A DNA stretch of 64,000 bases from Coemansia sp. RSA 922. Its lineage: Eukaryota; Kickxellomycota; Kickxellomycetes; Kickxellales; Kickxellaceae. The stretch covers positions 1-64,000 of the forward strand of contig JANBQS010000002.1 in assembly GCA_027577415.1 (NCBI GenBank), read 5' to 3'. The notes under the pieces were generated by a model. That model was not told where the DNA came from, ran no database searches, and saw only the letters and a program-made list of their open reading frames with translations. Below are positions 47,760 to 60,156 of the stretch, piece after piece. The translations under genes were made by a program, and so were the position numbers. Every line of letters begins with the position of its first letter. The stretch's first letter is position 1.

Positions 47760-49970
47760 CTATTTGGAAGACGTGGACTGGTGGAGACGTGTGAGCTGAT
47801 CCAAAAAGTCCGAGGCGCTGACAATGTCTGTTGATCCATAGACGATATGCTTACGAGGCGTTGAGCGCTGGGCAAACTCCATCAGGTTCTGGTACTCAAT
47901 GTAGTTACCGCCGCCGATGACAAACACGATCGCTTCTTGAGCCGAGCCACTCTCGGTAGCAGCTTGGGAGCGTGGTCCCGCAGTGGCGTTTGAGCCAGCA
48001 AGGTTGCCACGGCGTGCTTGCTTGGGGTCAAAGTGGACAAAGTCTTCAAACATACGTGAAGCTCCTCCGCTGGCACCTCCAGCTGCGGCGACGCTCGATC
48101 GAATGCCGCTGGCGCCTGCGGGCTTTCCTGCCATAGCCGACTCGACAATGCGTGTAATGGGGAGCTGCTTGCGCGAGGGCAACAGGTTCCGCACTCCCGA
48201 AAAGATGCTCCCAAGACTGGAGCTATCTGTGAAGCCAGCCAGGCGGTTGCTGATAGACGAGAACTTGCCAAGCAGATCACTAGAGCCGCCCATGGCGCCA
48301 CCAGGTCCACTACCGGACCCACCAGTACCCACGCTGGGCGAGGCAATCGACGAGCTCATCTTGTTCAAGCTGCGCAGCTTGTGGATATACTCCAGCGGAG
48401 CCATGTCACACCCAACAGCACGCAGTGCTGCCTCGCACTCGTCAATATCGCTCTGGCGGAGTCCCTCGTTGGCAAGCATAAACAAAACAAACAGGCGGAG
48501 CTTGTCTTGCAGATCCTTCTTCTCTGGGTCGTTGATAGCCTCGATAATGGTTGCTTTAGTCTGACGACCCATCTGCTCCTCCATTTGAAACAGTACATCG
48601 AGCTGGCGGTCCTTGATAGAGTCTAGTAACGATGTAGCGATATTCATGTGCATGTCAATGCTGGCCTTGCGGGCAGTCAGCTCCGGCAAAGACGTGATTG
48701 CTCGCTGTAGCTGCTTAGTGCTGGCACCCATGTCTAGACCGCCGACTTCGTCGAGAGAGCCAACGCCGCCCATGCGCGTGATCTCGTCGGCCTCGCGTCT
48801 AAAGGCGTTGGATGCCTCGTCGATACTGATGGCCACCTCGGGGAACGGCAACGCGGCGTTGTTTGCCCAAAACGAATCGCTTACACTGAGGTCGTATGTC
48901 TTCTTTGCCTTGCGCCCAGCGTTATCGGTCTGCGTAATGGCGATCTGGTTGAGTTTAATATTATACAAGTCATGGATGAGAGCCTGGTACGTCCACGAAT
49001 GCATTAGCATGCTGCCTAGGTCAATGTCGCGGTCCAGCAGCACCAGAACTGGGCGACGACTCTGCGCTACAATATCCTCAACACCCTCAGCAAAGAGATT
49101 CTGGCGGCTGTTCATGATATGTTCTCTGAGCTTCGCATCAAGTCGGGTGGCTACCATCTCTGCTGCGTTACCGCGTGGTGCACAGATCGTCGGCACGGAT
49201 TTCAGCGTAAGTAGCACCGAGAATAACGCCGACACAATTCGGTCAATAAGGCTGCTAATCGCAGTGTCCGTCATGGCAGGGCTGTGAATCGACTCAAAGG
49301 TGTTGGGAAAGTGCAGCGAGAACATGCTTTCCTCGGGACACAGAAAGTTCAGGTACTGGTCGTAGACCTGTGCAATTTGGTGGGATGTACCTGTAGCGGC
49401 TGTCTGCACGGCGAATTCCTCCAACAGTGTGCGCGGCAGGGACGAGGAAAAGTTGACGTAGTACAGCTCGTACAGATCCCGGGCAAGATCCTAAGTGCGA
49501 CAAGGCAAAAGAAATTAGAAAGCATGCCATGCGCACGGACAAACATGCACTTGCAAGACTCTGTTTACAGGCATTGCACTTACCTCAGCCAAGCGCTTAA
49601 TGCTTTCGGGCTTGGGTTGGATAAAGTAAACGGCTGGGACATCGGGTATCGATGTCCGCTGGGCCTCGAGAAGCATGTGCACAGTAATTCCGTTGTCGCG
49701 CAGGTCGTTGACGCGTAGAACTGTCGACACAATGTCTCTACAAAACGAGTCAAACACCAGCACCTTCCAAATTGGCGTGTTTTGGTCGTCGGTACCCGCC
49801 GCTGAAGGGCCACCAGTCAATTTGGGCTCGTCATTCAGATGGAGCATGCGAATGAGCCCCGCTACAAGAGAAATGCAATAGATGCATATTAGCACCCCTT
49901 CGTTCAGCGTTCACTCGCACAACCGCTGTTGAGTATGCGTACCAATTTGTCTCTGACGAAGAGTCTCCAT
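47760..49970 (-). CDS. SLY1: Sly1, Sec1/Munc18 protein for ER-Golgi fusion
   Basis: Binds the syntaxin Sed5 to drive SNARE assembly in ER-Golgi traffic. Three exons: 49970-49943 (METLRQRQI), 49861-49584 (from [13 protein letters not shown] to ESIKRLAE), 49490-47760 (from [14 protein letters not shown]), giving 678 aa. Donors are GTACGC and GTAAGT and frame is kept. Typical SM text includes [17 protein letters not shown] and [14 protein letters not shown] Gly/Ser-rich loop lies near 48290-48340. The C-terminus holds [15 protein letters not shown], usual for Sly1. Length fits yeast Sly1 (666 aa). Confidence 0.94.
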
Positions 49971-50102
49971 CGCGATTAAAAGAAAGTAAAAAAAAATAAA
50001 ATAAAGGAAGATACTTTCAGTCGTTAAAGTAAAACACGATGATGAGAGTTGATGATGACAGTAGGAGCAAGCTCCCTGATAATATTTAACGTTTTTACTT
50101 AA

Positions 50103-51962
50103 TCACTGCATGGCGCCCATCATCTTGTTGAGCAGATCCGGATGCTCCTTCATGAAGCGGTACTGAGCGGCAGTGGTCTCGCGGAAGGTGATGGCAGAGA
50201 CCATTTCCTCCTCCGACTTGGCCAAGTCAACAGCCCGGCGCAGCATGCTGAGACTCTCCTCAAACATACCCAACTGCAGGTAGATCTGGGACAGAGCAGC
50301 GACGGCCAACTCACACTCGCTGTCAACCTTCAGTGCGGCTTGGATCAGGCTCAGCGCCTTATCGGCGTTTCCTGACGACTGGAACACGGCGATGGCCTGG
50401 TTGACGTAGGGGAGCGGATTGGATTGGTCGAGCTCCACCGCTTTCTCAAAGGCCGTGATAGCGTCATCGGGACCGCCCTGCTCAGCCAAAACCTCGCCGT
50501 AGTAGTTGTACAAGTCGCTACGCGTGGGGAAGCGCTCCATGGCGTCTTTAAAGGTGGACAATGCATCCTGCATCTTTCCGATCTTGAACTGAACCACGCC
50601 TAGCTGGATGCGCGGATATACAAAATCAGGGTCGAGACCCGCGGCGCGCTCATAGTTTTTGGCAGCTTCGACAAAGTCCTGCTTGAGGAAGTCGACTTGG
50701 CCCTTCTGGAAGAAAGCCTCCGCGTTCTCTGGCTCGACTTCGCAGGCCAGCTCCAGCAGCTGAGACACCATATCGAGATCGCGCTTTTCGGTGAATAGAT
50801 TGGCCTTGCGAAGCAGAGACCGTACATGCCTGGGATTGAGCTCCAACGCCTTGTCAAGGCGAGCTGCCGACATATCCAAGCTGCTCTTGAGGAAGCAGAA
50901 CATGCCGCTGAGACTGTAAATGTCATCGGCGCGTAATACGCCGTCAGTCGTGCCCGCCTCCTCAATTGCAGCTACAGCCTTGTCGATCGAAGTGATGCCC
51001 TTGGCATAGTCCTGCAGAGCAACAAAGCTCAGGGCTTCGTTATACAAGGCGTCGGCCTCACCGAGCTGCTCGCCATCAGCCGCGATGGCCTCGTCGCCAC
51101 AGCTCCGGAATGAGTTCAGGTAGCCACTGATAAACGACTTTGAAGGCAAGCGTGGCTCGCGCTTCTCGATACGCTCCCGGGCCTCGGCCTCGGCCAGCTT
51201 CTTCAAAACGCGCTCGGCAGAAGTGGCAGCCAAGGTGTTGTTAAAGTCTTCCAGGATACACGCAGTGGTGAAGTCGTACAGCGAGTCGCGGAAGCGCTCC
51301 GTGCTCTCGTTGGCCTGGGCGCGACGCATCAGGGCCTTGACGTAGCGGGGCTCAAGCTGGAGAGCGCTAGTGCAGTCGGCGATGACCTGATCATGGTCAC
51401 TTTCGGCAGCGTAGCATGCAGCACGGTTGGAGTAAAACACGGGGTCCTTGTCGAACCGCAGCGCTTGGGTGTATAGCTCAATGGCCTTGGGGTAGCGCCT
51501 GGCCTGGAAGAACTTGTTACCACGCGATTTGAGCGACTGTGCCAACTTCTTCAACGCAACGTTGTCCAGCGCCGCGATCTGAGCATCAGTCATGTTTTCA
51601 GGACTCTCCTCGTCATCGTCGCCAACAGAGGTGGTAGCGGGCTTATCAACCGAACCTGATCCACCGGCAGCTGCATCAGCAGCAGAGCCGCCAACGGCGG
51701 AGGACGCAGCCGTGCTTTCGTCAGCAGCCTTGGTGCTCTTTTTGGACTTTTTGGCCTTACGCTTGCCCTTCTTCTTATCGTCTTTTGAGGCTCCCATCTC
51801 GCCGTCGCGCGAAGACGAGTAGTACCATAGCGCCAAGCTGGCAACTACAATGGGCGGAATCGAAGCGGCAGCGTAAAATTTCCAACCGCGCTCCTGAAGA
51901 TTGAGTTTCTCCAACAGAGAGGCTGACTTTTGTGCCGATTTGTCGGTTGCACTCTCGGCCAT
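50103..51962 (-). CDS. TOM70: Tom70, mitochondrial import receptor
   Basis: Outer-membrane receptor for carrier-type preproteins delivered by Hsp70/Hsp90. Single exon, 619 aa from MAESATDK at 51962; an in-frame Met at 52124 lies in the AT-rich leader and would bury the anchor. One N-terminal membrane anchor (about 29-46, AAASIPPIVVASLALWYY) is followed by a Lys-rich stretch and an Ala/Ser/Asp linker. TPR repeats run from about 145 to the end (GNKFFQARRYPKAIELYTQA is the first). The length matches yeast Tom70 (617 aa). It is divergent from KAP123 across 327 bp. Confidence 0.95.
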   Translation of the reverse strand: MAESATDKSAQKSASLLEKLNLQERGWKFYAAASIPPIVVASLALWYYSSSRDGEMGASKDDKKKGKRKAKKSKKSTKAADESTAASSAVGGSAADAAAGGSGSVDKPATTSVGDDDEESPENMTDAQIAALDNVALKKLAQSLKSRGNKFFQARRYPKAIELYTQALRFDKDPVFYSNRAACYAAESDHDQVIADCTSALQLEPRYVKALMRRAQANESTERFRDSLYDFTTACILEDFNNTLAATSAERVLKKLAEAEARERIEKREPRLPSKSFISGYLNSFRSCGDEAIAADGEQLGEADALYNEALSFVALQDYAKGITSIDKAVAAIEEAGTTDGVLRADDIYSLSGMFCFLKSSLDMSAARLDKALELNPRHVRSLLRKANLFTEKRDLDMVSQLLELACEVEPENAEAFFQKGQVDFLKQDFVEAAKNYERAAGLDPDFVYPRIQLGVVQFKIGKMQDALSTFKDAMERFPTRSDLYNYYGEVLAEQGGPDDAITAFEKAVELDQSNPLPYVNQAIAVFQSSGNADKALSLIQAALKVDSECELAVAALSQIYLQLGMFEESLSMLRRAVDLAKSEEEMVSAITFRETTAAQYRFMKEHPDLLNKMMGAMQ

Positions 51963-52289
51963 TGCTGTGGTATACAAGTCAATATAAAGTGTGTGCTTGT
52001 CTAGCGTTGCGCCAAATGTAAAAGATATATAATTTGGAAGAACTCTTGTAGAGACAACCGAGGTTTGGAGCTCGTAAAATTGTGATAAGCACCATTTAAA
52101 TAGGAGGGATGGAGATCTGATCAAATCAGCTCAGGAAGAAAAAAAAAACATGTACTCGGCCCGTGCACCATTTCATCTTTTTGTGGCTCTCCTTCCCTGG
52201 CCACTCAGTAATTAACCTTTATTTTCTAGCCTTGTGCTACTCCATACTCTGCTCAAACAGACAGCCTATTGCCACCGAACGAGAACCCC
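51963..52289. promoter_or_regulatory. Divergent promoter of TOM70 and KAP123
   Basis: A 327-bp spacer between outward-facing starts, with an A run (52138-52148). No TATA box is evident on the KAP123 side. Confidence 0.45.
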
Positions 52290-55200
52290 ATGGATGTAAG
52301 CAACAAAGGAGAGGGCAGAATAAGCAGTTACGTCCATAAGGCGATGTCTATGCGCTAACCACCCCACGAGCTATTTCTACCAACCGCCTCGTCAAACACA
52401 TGTAGAACCAATTTGCCAGCAGTCTGCAGGACCTGCTACAGCAGCTTGCGTTTGCTTCGGACACCGAGACCATCAAAGCGGTAAGTGCGTGACCCAGCTG
52501 GACCATTATTTGGATGCAACACATAGAGAGGGATGCTTTGGCAGCTAATGATGACCGAAACATTGCCCTTTTTTTTACTTTGGATACTTGTATAGGTGAC
52601 AGCTACTTTGAACCAGCAGTACTACTGTAACGCGGCGTGCGTGCCAGCGCTGCTCGCAATCTCTACGGAGAACCAGCAGTGGCAGATCAGGCAGTTGGCG
52701 GCGGTGGAGCTGCGCAAGCGCATCTCTACATTCTGGGAAGAAATTGACGACTCCACGCAACAGCAAATGCGTGCGGCGATTCTGAAGGCAATCGTCGACG
52801 AGACCAACGATCTAACGCGGCATGGACTGGCGCGCGTCATCTCCACTATTGCCAAGAGCGATATTCCAAACAAAAAGTGGGAAGACTTGATCCAATTCCT
52901 CTATAGCTGCTGTCAGAGCGCGACGGCTACGCACCGCGAAATTGGCGTGTATGTGCTGGACTCGCTGTTTGAAACCATTGCCGACACCATGGGCGCCCAC
53001 CTGCAGCACCTGTTTGAGCTCTTCGCCGTTCTTATCACCGATCCTGAGAGCCTGACTGTCCAGGTCACTACGTTGGAGGCGCTAGGAAAAGTGGCTGAGT
53101 TTATTGAGCCTGAGGACCGCGTCGGTGTGGCCACATTTCAGGGCCTAGTTCCAGCTATGGTACAGGTGCTGGAAAAGTGTCTGGCGGCGGACAACGAGGA
53201 CTCTGCCAGCCGCTGCTTTGACGTGCTCAACTCGCTGCTGATCCTTGAGGCCCCTCTGCTCAACCGCCACTTTGGCGAACTCATCGAGTTCAGCATCAAC
53301 GTCGGCAGCAACGAAGAGCTCGATGACAACTTGCGCATCATGGCTTTGAACTTTTTGGTGTGGACAGCTACCTAGTAAGTACAAGGCCCACCACCCTGTC
53401 TTGCATTGTCGCAACTTGATTGTGTTCTGCCGAATCTGCTTGACAGTGAACAAGGCAAAGATAACGCAGGTGACAGGTGCTCCATTCACAGTACCATATG
53501 ATATCGCCTCTCTCGTACAATGCCAGCCGCACTGCCATATATCTGAAAACCTGTTGCTCAGCGCTGCAGATAGACAACAAACCAAAGGCCCAAAGCATGT
53601 ACTTGCGATTAATCTCCGCTACCGCTGTTGTTCCTGCTGCCATACCATCCGCGTAGACAGCTTGGGTGGCTCTATTACTCTTTGCTAATGACGTATTCTT
53701 TTGTGCGAGTGTAGTAAGCGCGGGCGCCTGCAAAAGCTCAAGATCGTCAAGCCTCTTATCGAAAAGATGATGCCGATCACCGCCCAGGAAGACCCCGAGG
53801 ACGTTGACGACGACTCGCCATCCAGGGTAAAGTATCTTGTGGAGACAGAGGGAGGGAGAGAGAGAGAAAAAAAGCCATGTGCTAGGCCAATGGCCTCCGG
53901 CGCCTCCTCCCGGCTCCTTTTTTTGAAATGATGTCTTGACAAGAGTGACCGCGTGTTGTTGCCCGTGCATTAGAGCTCGGTACAACCAAGCGGATGCTTG
54001 CCCCTTATGTATTTTTGCTATTATCGCTTCCTCATCCCAGCCCAGCCGGCCGGGAGCGAGGCGCGCGGCATGCTATCAGGTGTTCAGTGAAAGGAGTTTT
54101 CCACGGCCCCTTTCAATAATTGGTTGCTACCAGTTGTCTTCTGGCAACATTTCCTTTGCTTGTGCATCTGTCAGAATGAACAAGCGTGAGCCTTGTCTGC
54201 TTCTACTTTGCTGTTTGTTGCCCCTCCTGCATTAATTTGCGCGCTGCTCAAGCAGAGGATGCAGGCCGGAATTGCTCTCTGAGCAGCGTATGTTAGCCAC
54301 ACACCCTTTATTCCGCCTTGACCTGAAGGCGATTATGTTGGCATTGTTTCTTTTTTACTCGCGCTCTGTGGTCACTTGTTGCTTAGCAAAGCAATTGCTA
54401 ATCACATATTTCCAGCCTTGTCCGGAAAGACGTATGCCTTGTTTTCCGACTGAATTTTTTTATTGTGAAATTTGTAGGTTGCGCTGCGCGTGCTCAATGT
54501 CTTGTCGACCAGTCTTCCGCCGCAGCATGTCTTCCCTACTGTGATCGCTCATGTGCTCCAGTATATGCAGAGCGCAGAGCCGATGTTCCGCAAGGGCGCC
54601 ATGCTCAGTTTAGCCGTAAGTACTATCCTTGCAATTGCTCAGCCGCAGCCACTCCGTGCCAGCACACCCCCAAACCTTGATACTCTCGGCATTCACACCC
54701 CGCCCTATGCGCTCCCTCAAACCACCCGCGTGCCATCGGCAGTGGCAATGGCAATGGCAATGGCCTGCGTGTGAGAAATGGAGCATGTGTATGATGACGT
54801 CTTAAAAATCCCCTAAAACCGCCTTCCTTTCCTCCCCCAAGGAAATTAGCGAGCAGAAAGACAGAAGAGGGATGCGTGCTGTCTCGTGCCTGGTTGTGCT
54901 CCCATTTACCTCTTCTTCCGCCTTTGCTAGCAGTGTGTGGTGCCAGGCTCATTCTGCGTGGCAACCGATCTGTTGCTTTCATTTCCTCGTGAAGAATGCA
55001 GCATCCCCAGCATGCACAGCTTACAGCGCTGATTTCCAGCTGTTGTTTTCGTAAGAGCCCATTTGCAATGCATTGCAAGTACTTATTCTTCCGCAGCCAC
55101 TGTGGGCCAGTGTCCCTGCTACGCCTGGCTAGGGAAGGCGCATGTGCTGCTGTGGCAGCGGGTCTCAACTGCCGAAACAGCAACATCTATATCTGTTTCG

Positions 55201-58200
55201 CAACTTCCATTTTGTCTACAAAGGGCCCAGCTGTCCATTTGCGCTTTGTTTTATCCATGTCCACTATGCACAAGATAATTCGCGCGCTCAGCTGGCCTGC
55301 TGCTGCTATGGTGTAGCTGACTCTCTCACCTCCCTCATTTCCCAAGCATTGTTTGGCTTCGCGGAAGGTGTGGCACACATGCCATGCTGCCTCGGATCTT
55401 ACCGCCACTTGATGCCAAGTAAGGTGGAATTTTTATTTTAAAAATTCTTGCAACATCCCCCCTTCTCGCTGAATTATTTATTTATTATTTTATTTTCTGC
55501 TTGTCACGCGCTGGCCACGATGTAAAAAAAAAAAAAGGAACACGTCACGCCTCTGGAGGTGATAGCCAAAGCTGTATGTTGCTAAAAAAAATATTTGCCT
55601 CATCTAAATCTTGTTGACTTTAACCGATAGATCATCATCGAGGGATGCGTTGACTACACTCGCGAGCAGGCGGGCGACATTGTCACGCTTATTTGCGCAG
55701 GCATGAGCGACCCCGATACGCGCGTTCGCCGTGCATCGTGCATGGCTCTGGGCTGCATTGCTGGTAAGCCTACATTTACTCGAAGTGCTCAGAGTTGAAG
55801 CAACTATTGGTGGTGGCGCTAATTAATATGTTGCTGGAGTGTAATTATATTGTATTGTTGTAGACGAGTTGGACGATGAAGTGGCCAACCACCACGAAAA
55901 GCTAATGCCGCTGATCTTCAACTTGATGAGCGACAGCAACGAGGCAACTGTCAAGTACGCGCTGAATGCGCTGGACTGCATTCTCGAGAGTCTGGGCGAT
56001 AACATTGCCAGATATTTGCCGCAGCTCATGGAGCGCCTAGTAGTTCTGCTGGACACGGGCGCCATGGACGTCAAGCCCATCGCATTGTCAGCGATCGGCA
56101 GCGCGGCGCACTCGTCGGGCGAGGGCTTTGCTCCTTACTTTGGCGAAGTCATTGCGCGCATCAAGCGGGCCATGGCACTGACTGGCGATGACGATACGCT
56201 GGCGCTGCGTGGCGTGGCCACGGATACCGCGGGTGCCATTGCCGAGGCTGCTGGCCGCGAAGCCTTCCGCCCTCACCTCGAGGAGACTATGCGCCTGGCC
56301 TTGGAAGGCATGGACATTCCGTCGTCGGGCATGCGTGAGAGCGGCTACTGCTACTTTGGTGTTATGAGCCGTGTCTTTGAAGCCGAGTTCTCCCAGTACA
56401 TTGGGTACATTGCGCCTCATCTGCTGGACACTCTGCGCATGGACGAGACTTCTGCCTTTGAGCAAGAGCTTGACGATGGATCTGAGGATATGGAGAACGC
56501 CGACGACGACGATGATGAGGACTCGCCCTTCAAGGTCAACACAGCCGTCGCCGACGAAAAGGAGGTTGCCGCTGATGCCGCCGGCGAGCTCTTTGCCAGC
56601 ACTGGCGCAGGCTTCTTGCCCTACGTCGAGGACGTGGCAAAGGAGCTCGTCAGCCTGCTTGACCACTATTCAGAGACCGTGCGCAAGTCGGCTGTCGTTT
56701 CGCTGTTTACCTTTATCCGCACTTTCAACAAGATTGCTGCGACCGAGCCATGGAAGGCAGGCGTACCCGTGGTAAGCTATACAATGTCACTGCACCCGTA
56801 CTACACATGCTGACCGCCTCATACCAGCTAATCGAGTATGTGCCGCTACTACCACCTGACACTCCATCTTCCCTTTTGTTACTTGTAGCGCGTGCCCATC
56901 AACGACAATACGGCAGCGATGATCAAGCTTGTGCTTCCGGCAGTCGTGGCGATGTGGGGCGACGAAGACGACAAGATGGTTGTCACGCAGATCTGCGTTG
57001 AGCTGCGCTCGATTATGAAGGACGTTGGCCCCGCGGTCACAGTCGACTGTAAGTACTTTGTAATCTGAGAGTGAATGGCTCTCAAGTGACACAGGATCCT
57101 GGTCACTCTCCTCGCCTTATCTCCTGGGAGGATGATCTGGGTTCCAAAGCCCGCTATTCGGATTTGTCTCAAAGAAGAGACGCCCGTGTGACACACGCCT
57201 ATGCATGCGCTGTGCGAGGATCACAATGTAACCACATCATCCTTTCTGACTGGGCGTGGCCCTGTTTCATGGCCTTTGTTGTTGTCAGCCTGGCGCGCCT
57301 CTCTCTTTTTTGCCTCTGTTGCCTGTGCGCACACGCCCCCCCCCTGGGGCACTGCTGCAACAACCACATCGCTGTTCCTTGCCTAGCAGCCATATATATC
57401 GCCCTCTTTGCTCTGCGCAGTAGTTCCTGAGAGAGAGGCTGAGTGAATTGGATGCACCATGTTACATGGTGCAGAGTCCTCGTGCTCAAGTCCAGTAAAA
57501 AAAAGTGGTAATCGCTTACAGCGGTTTATTTATTCTTGTATGCGAGCACTGCTACTAACAACTGGCTATCGTACTATTATCTTTTTTGCGTGCCTCCGGG
57601 CGGCGGATGTATTGTGTGGAGCACTTGCATATATCCTTTTGTGTATTGCCCTTGATGTAGATGCCAAAGATATCTCCGATCACCTGCTAGAGATATTTGA
57701 AAAGAAGGCGCTGTGCCAGACGGCTGACTATGACGATGAGGACGACTTGGAGCAGGATGAGGATGAGCTAGCCGAGCTCGACTCGTTGCTCATTGGGGCG
57801 ACTGCCGACTGCGTTGCTGAATTCGCCGAGGTCTTTGGGGACGCGTTTGAGACTATTTTGGACGCGTTCCTGCCCCACATTACAGGCTATATGGTAAGTG
57901 TGTGCGATAGAGCAATGTCTTGGATCGCGTCTGCTTATAGGAATTATGTGTTGGGATAAAGGAATGGGCGCATGCTAAACTTGGAGCCTATTACTCTGTG
58001 CTATCTGGATCTATAGAAGCCCTCGTTTGCTGTGAGCGAGCGCGCAATGGCTGTTGGATGCCTAGCCGAGATTACCAAAAACATGGGGCCTGGAATTACC
58101 AAGTATGCGGAGGTAAGTAGCTATAACCCAATTGGACAGCGTGTATGTGTGTCTATCAGCTGCTTCAGAGATGGTGCGCCGGCACATTTTGTATGAGCAC

Positions 58201-60156
58201 GTCCCTTGCCTCCTGCCTTTGCCCTTTGTCTCGTGTTCCTGACGCGTTGCTACTATGGAGGATCCGAGCAAAGCTGGTGGAAAGAGTGGCGAGATGCGTC
58301 GACTCATGTGCTTTTCTATTACATCCTCTTTGCCCATTGTGACAGCCACATAGCCACGGATGCACCGCTCATTTGTCCCCTTTCCCTCTCTCCCTCTCTC
58401 GCTCTCTTTTGTGACCCTTGCGTGTGACCTGGAGTGCTTGCAACCAGTCGGCTTTTATGTGGACATATACAGCAGTACTCATTTTGTGCTGCTGGGGCAA
58501 CTGACCGCGCCAATTGTTATGCGCAACGTGTACTTTTCCCCCTGGTTGTCCGCTTTTTTGGCTTGCTCCTGCTGCTACTCTGCAGTAGTGGGGAGGAGCA
58601 CACTGTCCGTATTTCAGTCCCCTTCTGCTTGGGACAAGATCCTGGCCCGGATTGGCCGTCTCATATGTACGACGAGCACATCTCACTTGATGCGCTTCGT
58701 GTGTGCGTGTGTGCAGCTGGACGTGGGGATAAAGTGGTTATGTGCTGGTGGCGGTAACGTCCTTGCCATAGTCTGGAGGGAGAATGAGAGCGACATTTCC
58801 TATTTTTGCTGTACAAAATGTTGGAATGGAGAGCACCAGCGTTATTGTTTGGCGATATAGCCGAGTTCCTTTGGCCTCCATTGTCCTTCCTGTAGTTTTC
58901 TTTGGGGAGGCTGCGTGCTTGTGCTGTTGTCTTGAATGATCCCACTGCGCGAGGCATGAAAAATAATGTGCGCCATGCAATGCGTGCATGCCGTAGGGGG
59001 TTTGTTTGTGCAAGTGCAGCACAGAAGACGCATTCTAAAAAAAACTCACGCAAACTATAACAGTGCACAAAAAAAAATAACAAGTGCATGCCTATTGCAT
59101 CCCTCTGTCCTGTCTTCTCTGGAGCCTATCCCTTGCTAACAGATCCGCATGTGTACATATTGCAATGTGTGTAGACGTTGTTCCCGATGTTTATGGCGGC
59201 TCTGAGCGACGAGCACGCCGAGGTGCGTAGCAACGGAGCGTTTGGCGTGGGGGCGCTGATCGAGTCAGCTACGATTGACGCATCGCCATATTTCGGCGAC
59301 GTGCTAAAGGCCCTGTACCCGCTTATCAAGCGGTCTGACAATTCCAACAACATTAAAGACAACGCGGCAGGATGCGTGGCGCGTCTGATTCTCGAGAATG
59401 CTGATGCTGTGCCGTTGAGCGATGTGCTGCCGGCGTGGATCGGTGCCCTGCCCATCCGCGGCGACCACTTGGAGGATCTGCCAGTGTACGACGCAGTCTG
59501 CCATTTGCTCAAGAACAAGCGGGCCGATGTAAGTAAAACCAATTTTGTTGAGCGCTTGCAATATGACCCGATTTGGATGAGTAATGGCAATCTGGATAAA
59601 CTCGCTCCACGGGCCATTTTTTTCCATGTCCGTGTTAGGGTTTTTATTTGCCAGTTATTACCTCTTCATGTTTCTCATTTGCTAGAGTGCCCTGGATCGG
59701 CAGACATCTCTCTTTGACGTGTCGGATCTACCAGTGGCCCCCCCACCTCTCCTCTGTGGTGGTATTCCTATTGCCACAATCACTTTTTTCTTTGCTGACG
59801 ATGCAGGTTGTCTCCAAGTCTGTGCCTTTGTGTGTGCCAATCCTTTCCTTTTTCCGTCTTCTCTCTTGGTATATGTGGATATTAGAAACTCTTGCATGCG
59901 AAAGAGGGAGCGAAAATATCTGCATGCGATTTTCCTTTCTCTATAACCTGCAACAACGGAAAAACAAAACCGGTCTGTTTTTCCTGCTTATTAGGCGGGT
60001 ACATGAAGCGTACTAATTTGAAACAACACATGTAACTCAACAATTTTGTAGATCGAGCCGTTCATGCCAATGCTGATGCCTGTCCTCAAGCAAGCAATGG
60101 AGAGCACCGACACTCTGTTCAGCGACGAGAGCCGTCAGTACCTTGCCTCGCTGTAA
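52290..60156 (+). CDS. KAP123: Karyopherin beta, Kap123/importin-4 type, 12 exons
   Basis: Nuclear import receptor for ribosomal proteins and histones; HEAT repeats throughout. Twelve exons by eye: 52290-52295, 52406-52480, 52596-53374, 53715-53826, 54478-54615, 55631-55763, 55864-56771, 56889-57048, 57661-57893, 58017-58112, 59175-59528, 60052-60156. All joins are GT..AG and the total is 3099 bases in frame, 1032 aa. The first exon is only ATGGAT. The N-terminus (MDNQFASSLQDLLQQLAFAS) and NQQWQIRQLAAVELRKRI form the importin N-terminal domain. An acidic loop (EDMENADDDDDED, about 56490-56520) and another acidic run (57736-57770) are as in the family. Yeast Kap123 has 1113 aa. It is by far the most intron-rich gene here; introns 5 and 10 exceed 1 kb. 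Confidence 0.9.

Noticed and set aside
54791..54797. Box C-like ATGATGA in KAP123 intron 5, possible snoRNA
   Set aside because: No box D (CTGA) at suitable spacing and no terminal stem was found.
59687..59810. Possible extra exon in the last KAP123 intron (after TTTGCTAG, starting SALDRQTSLFDVSDL)
   Set aside because: Joining 59528 directly to 60052 gives the family-typical C-terminus in frame; the extra stretch turns into Phe/Thr-rich text without a clean donor.
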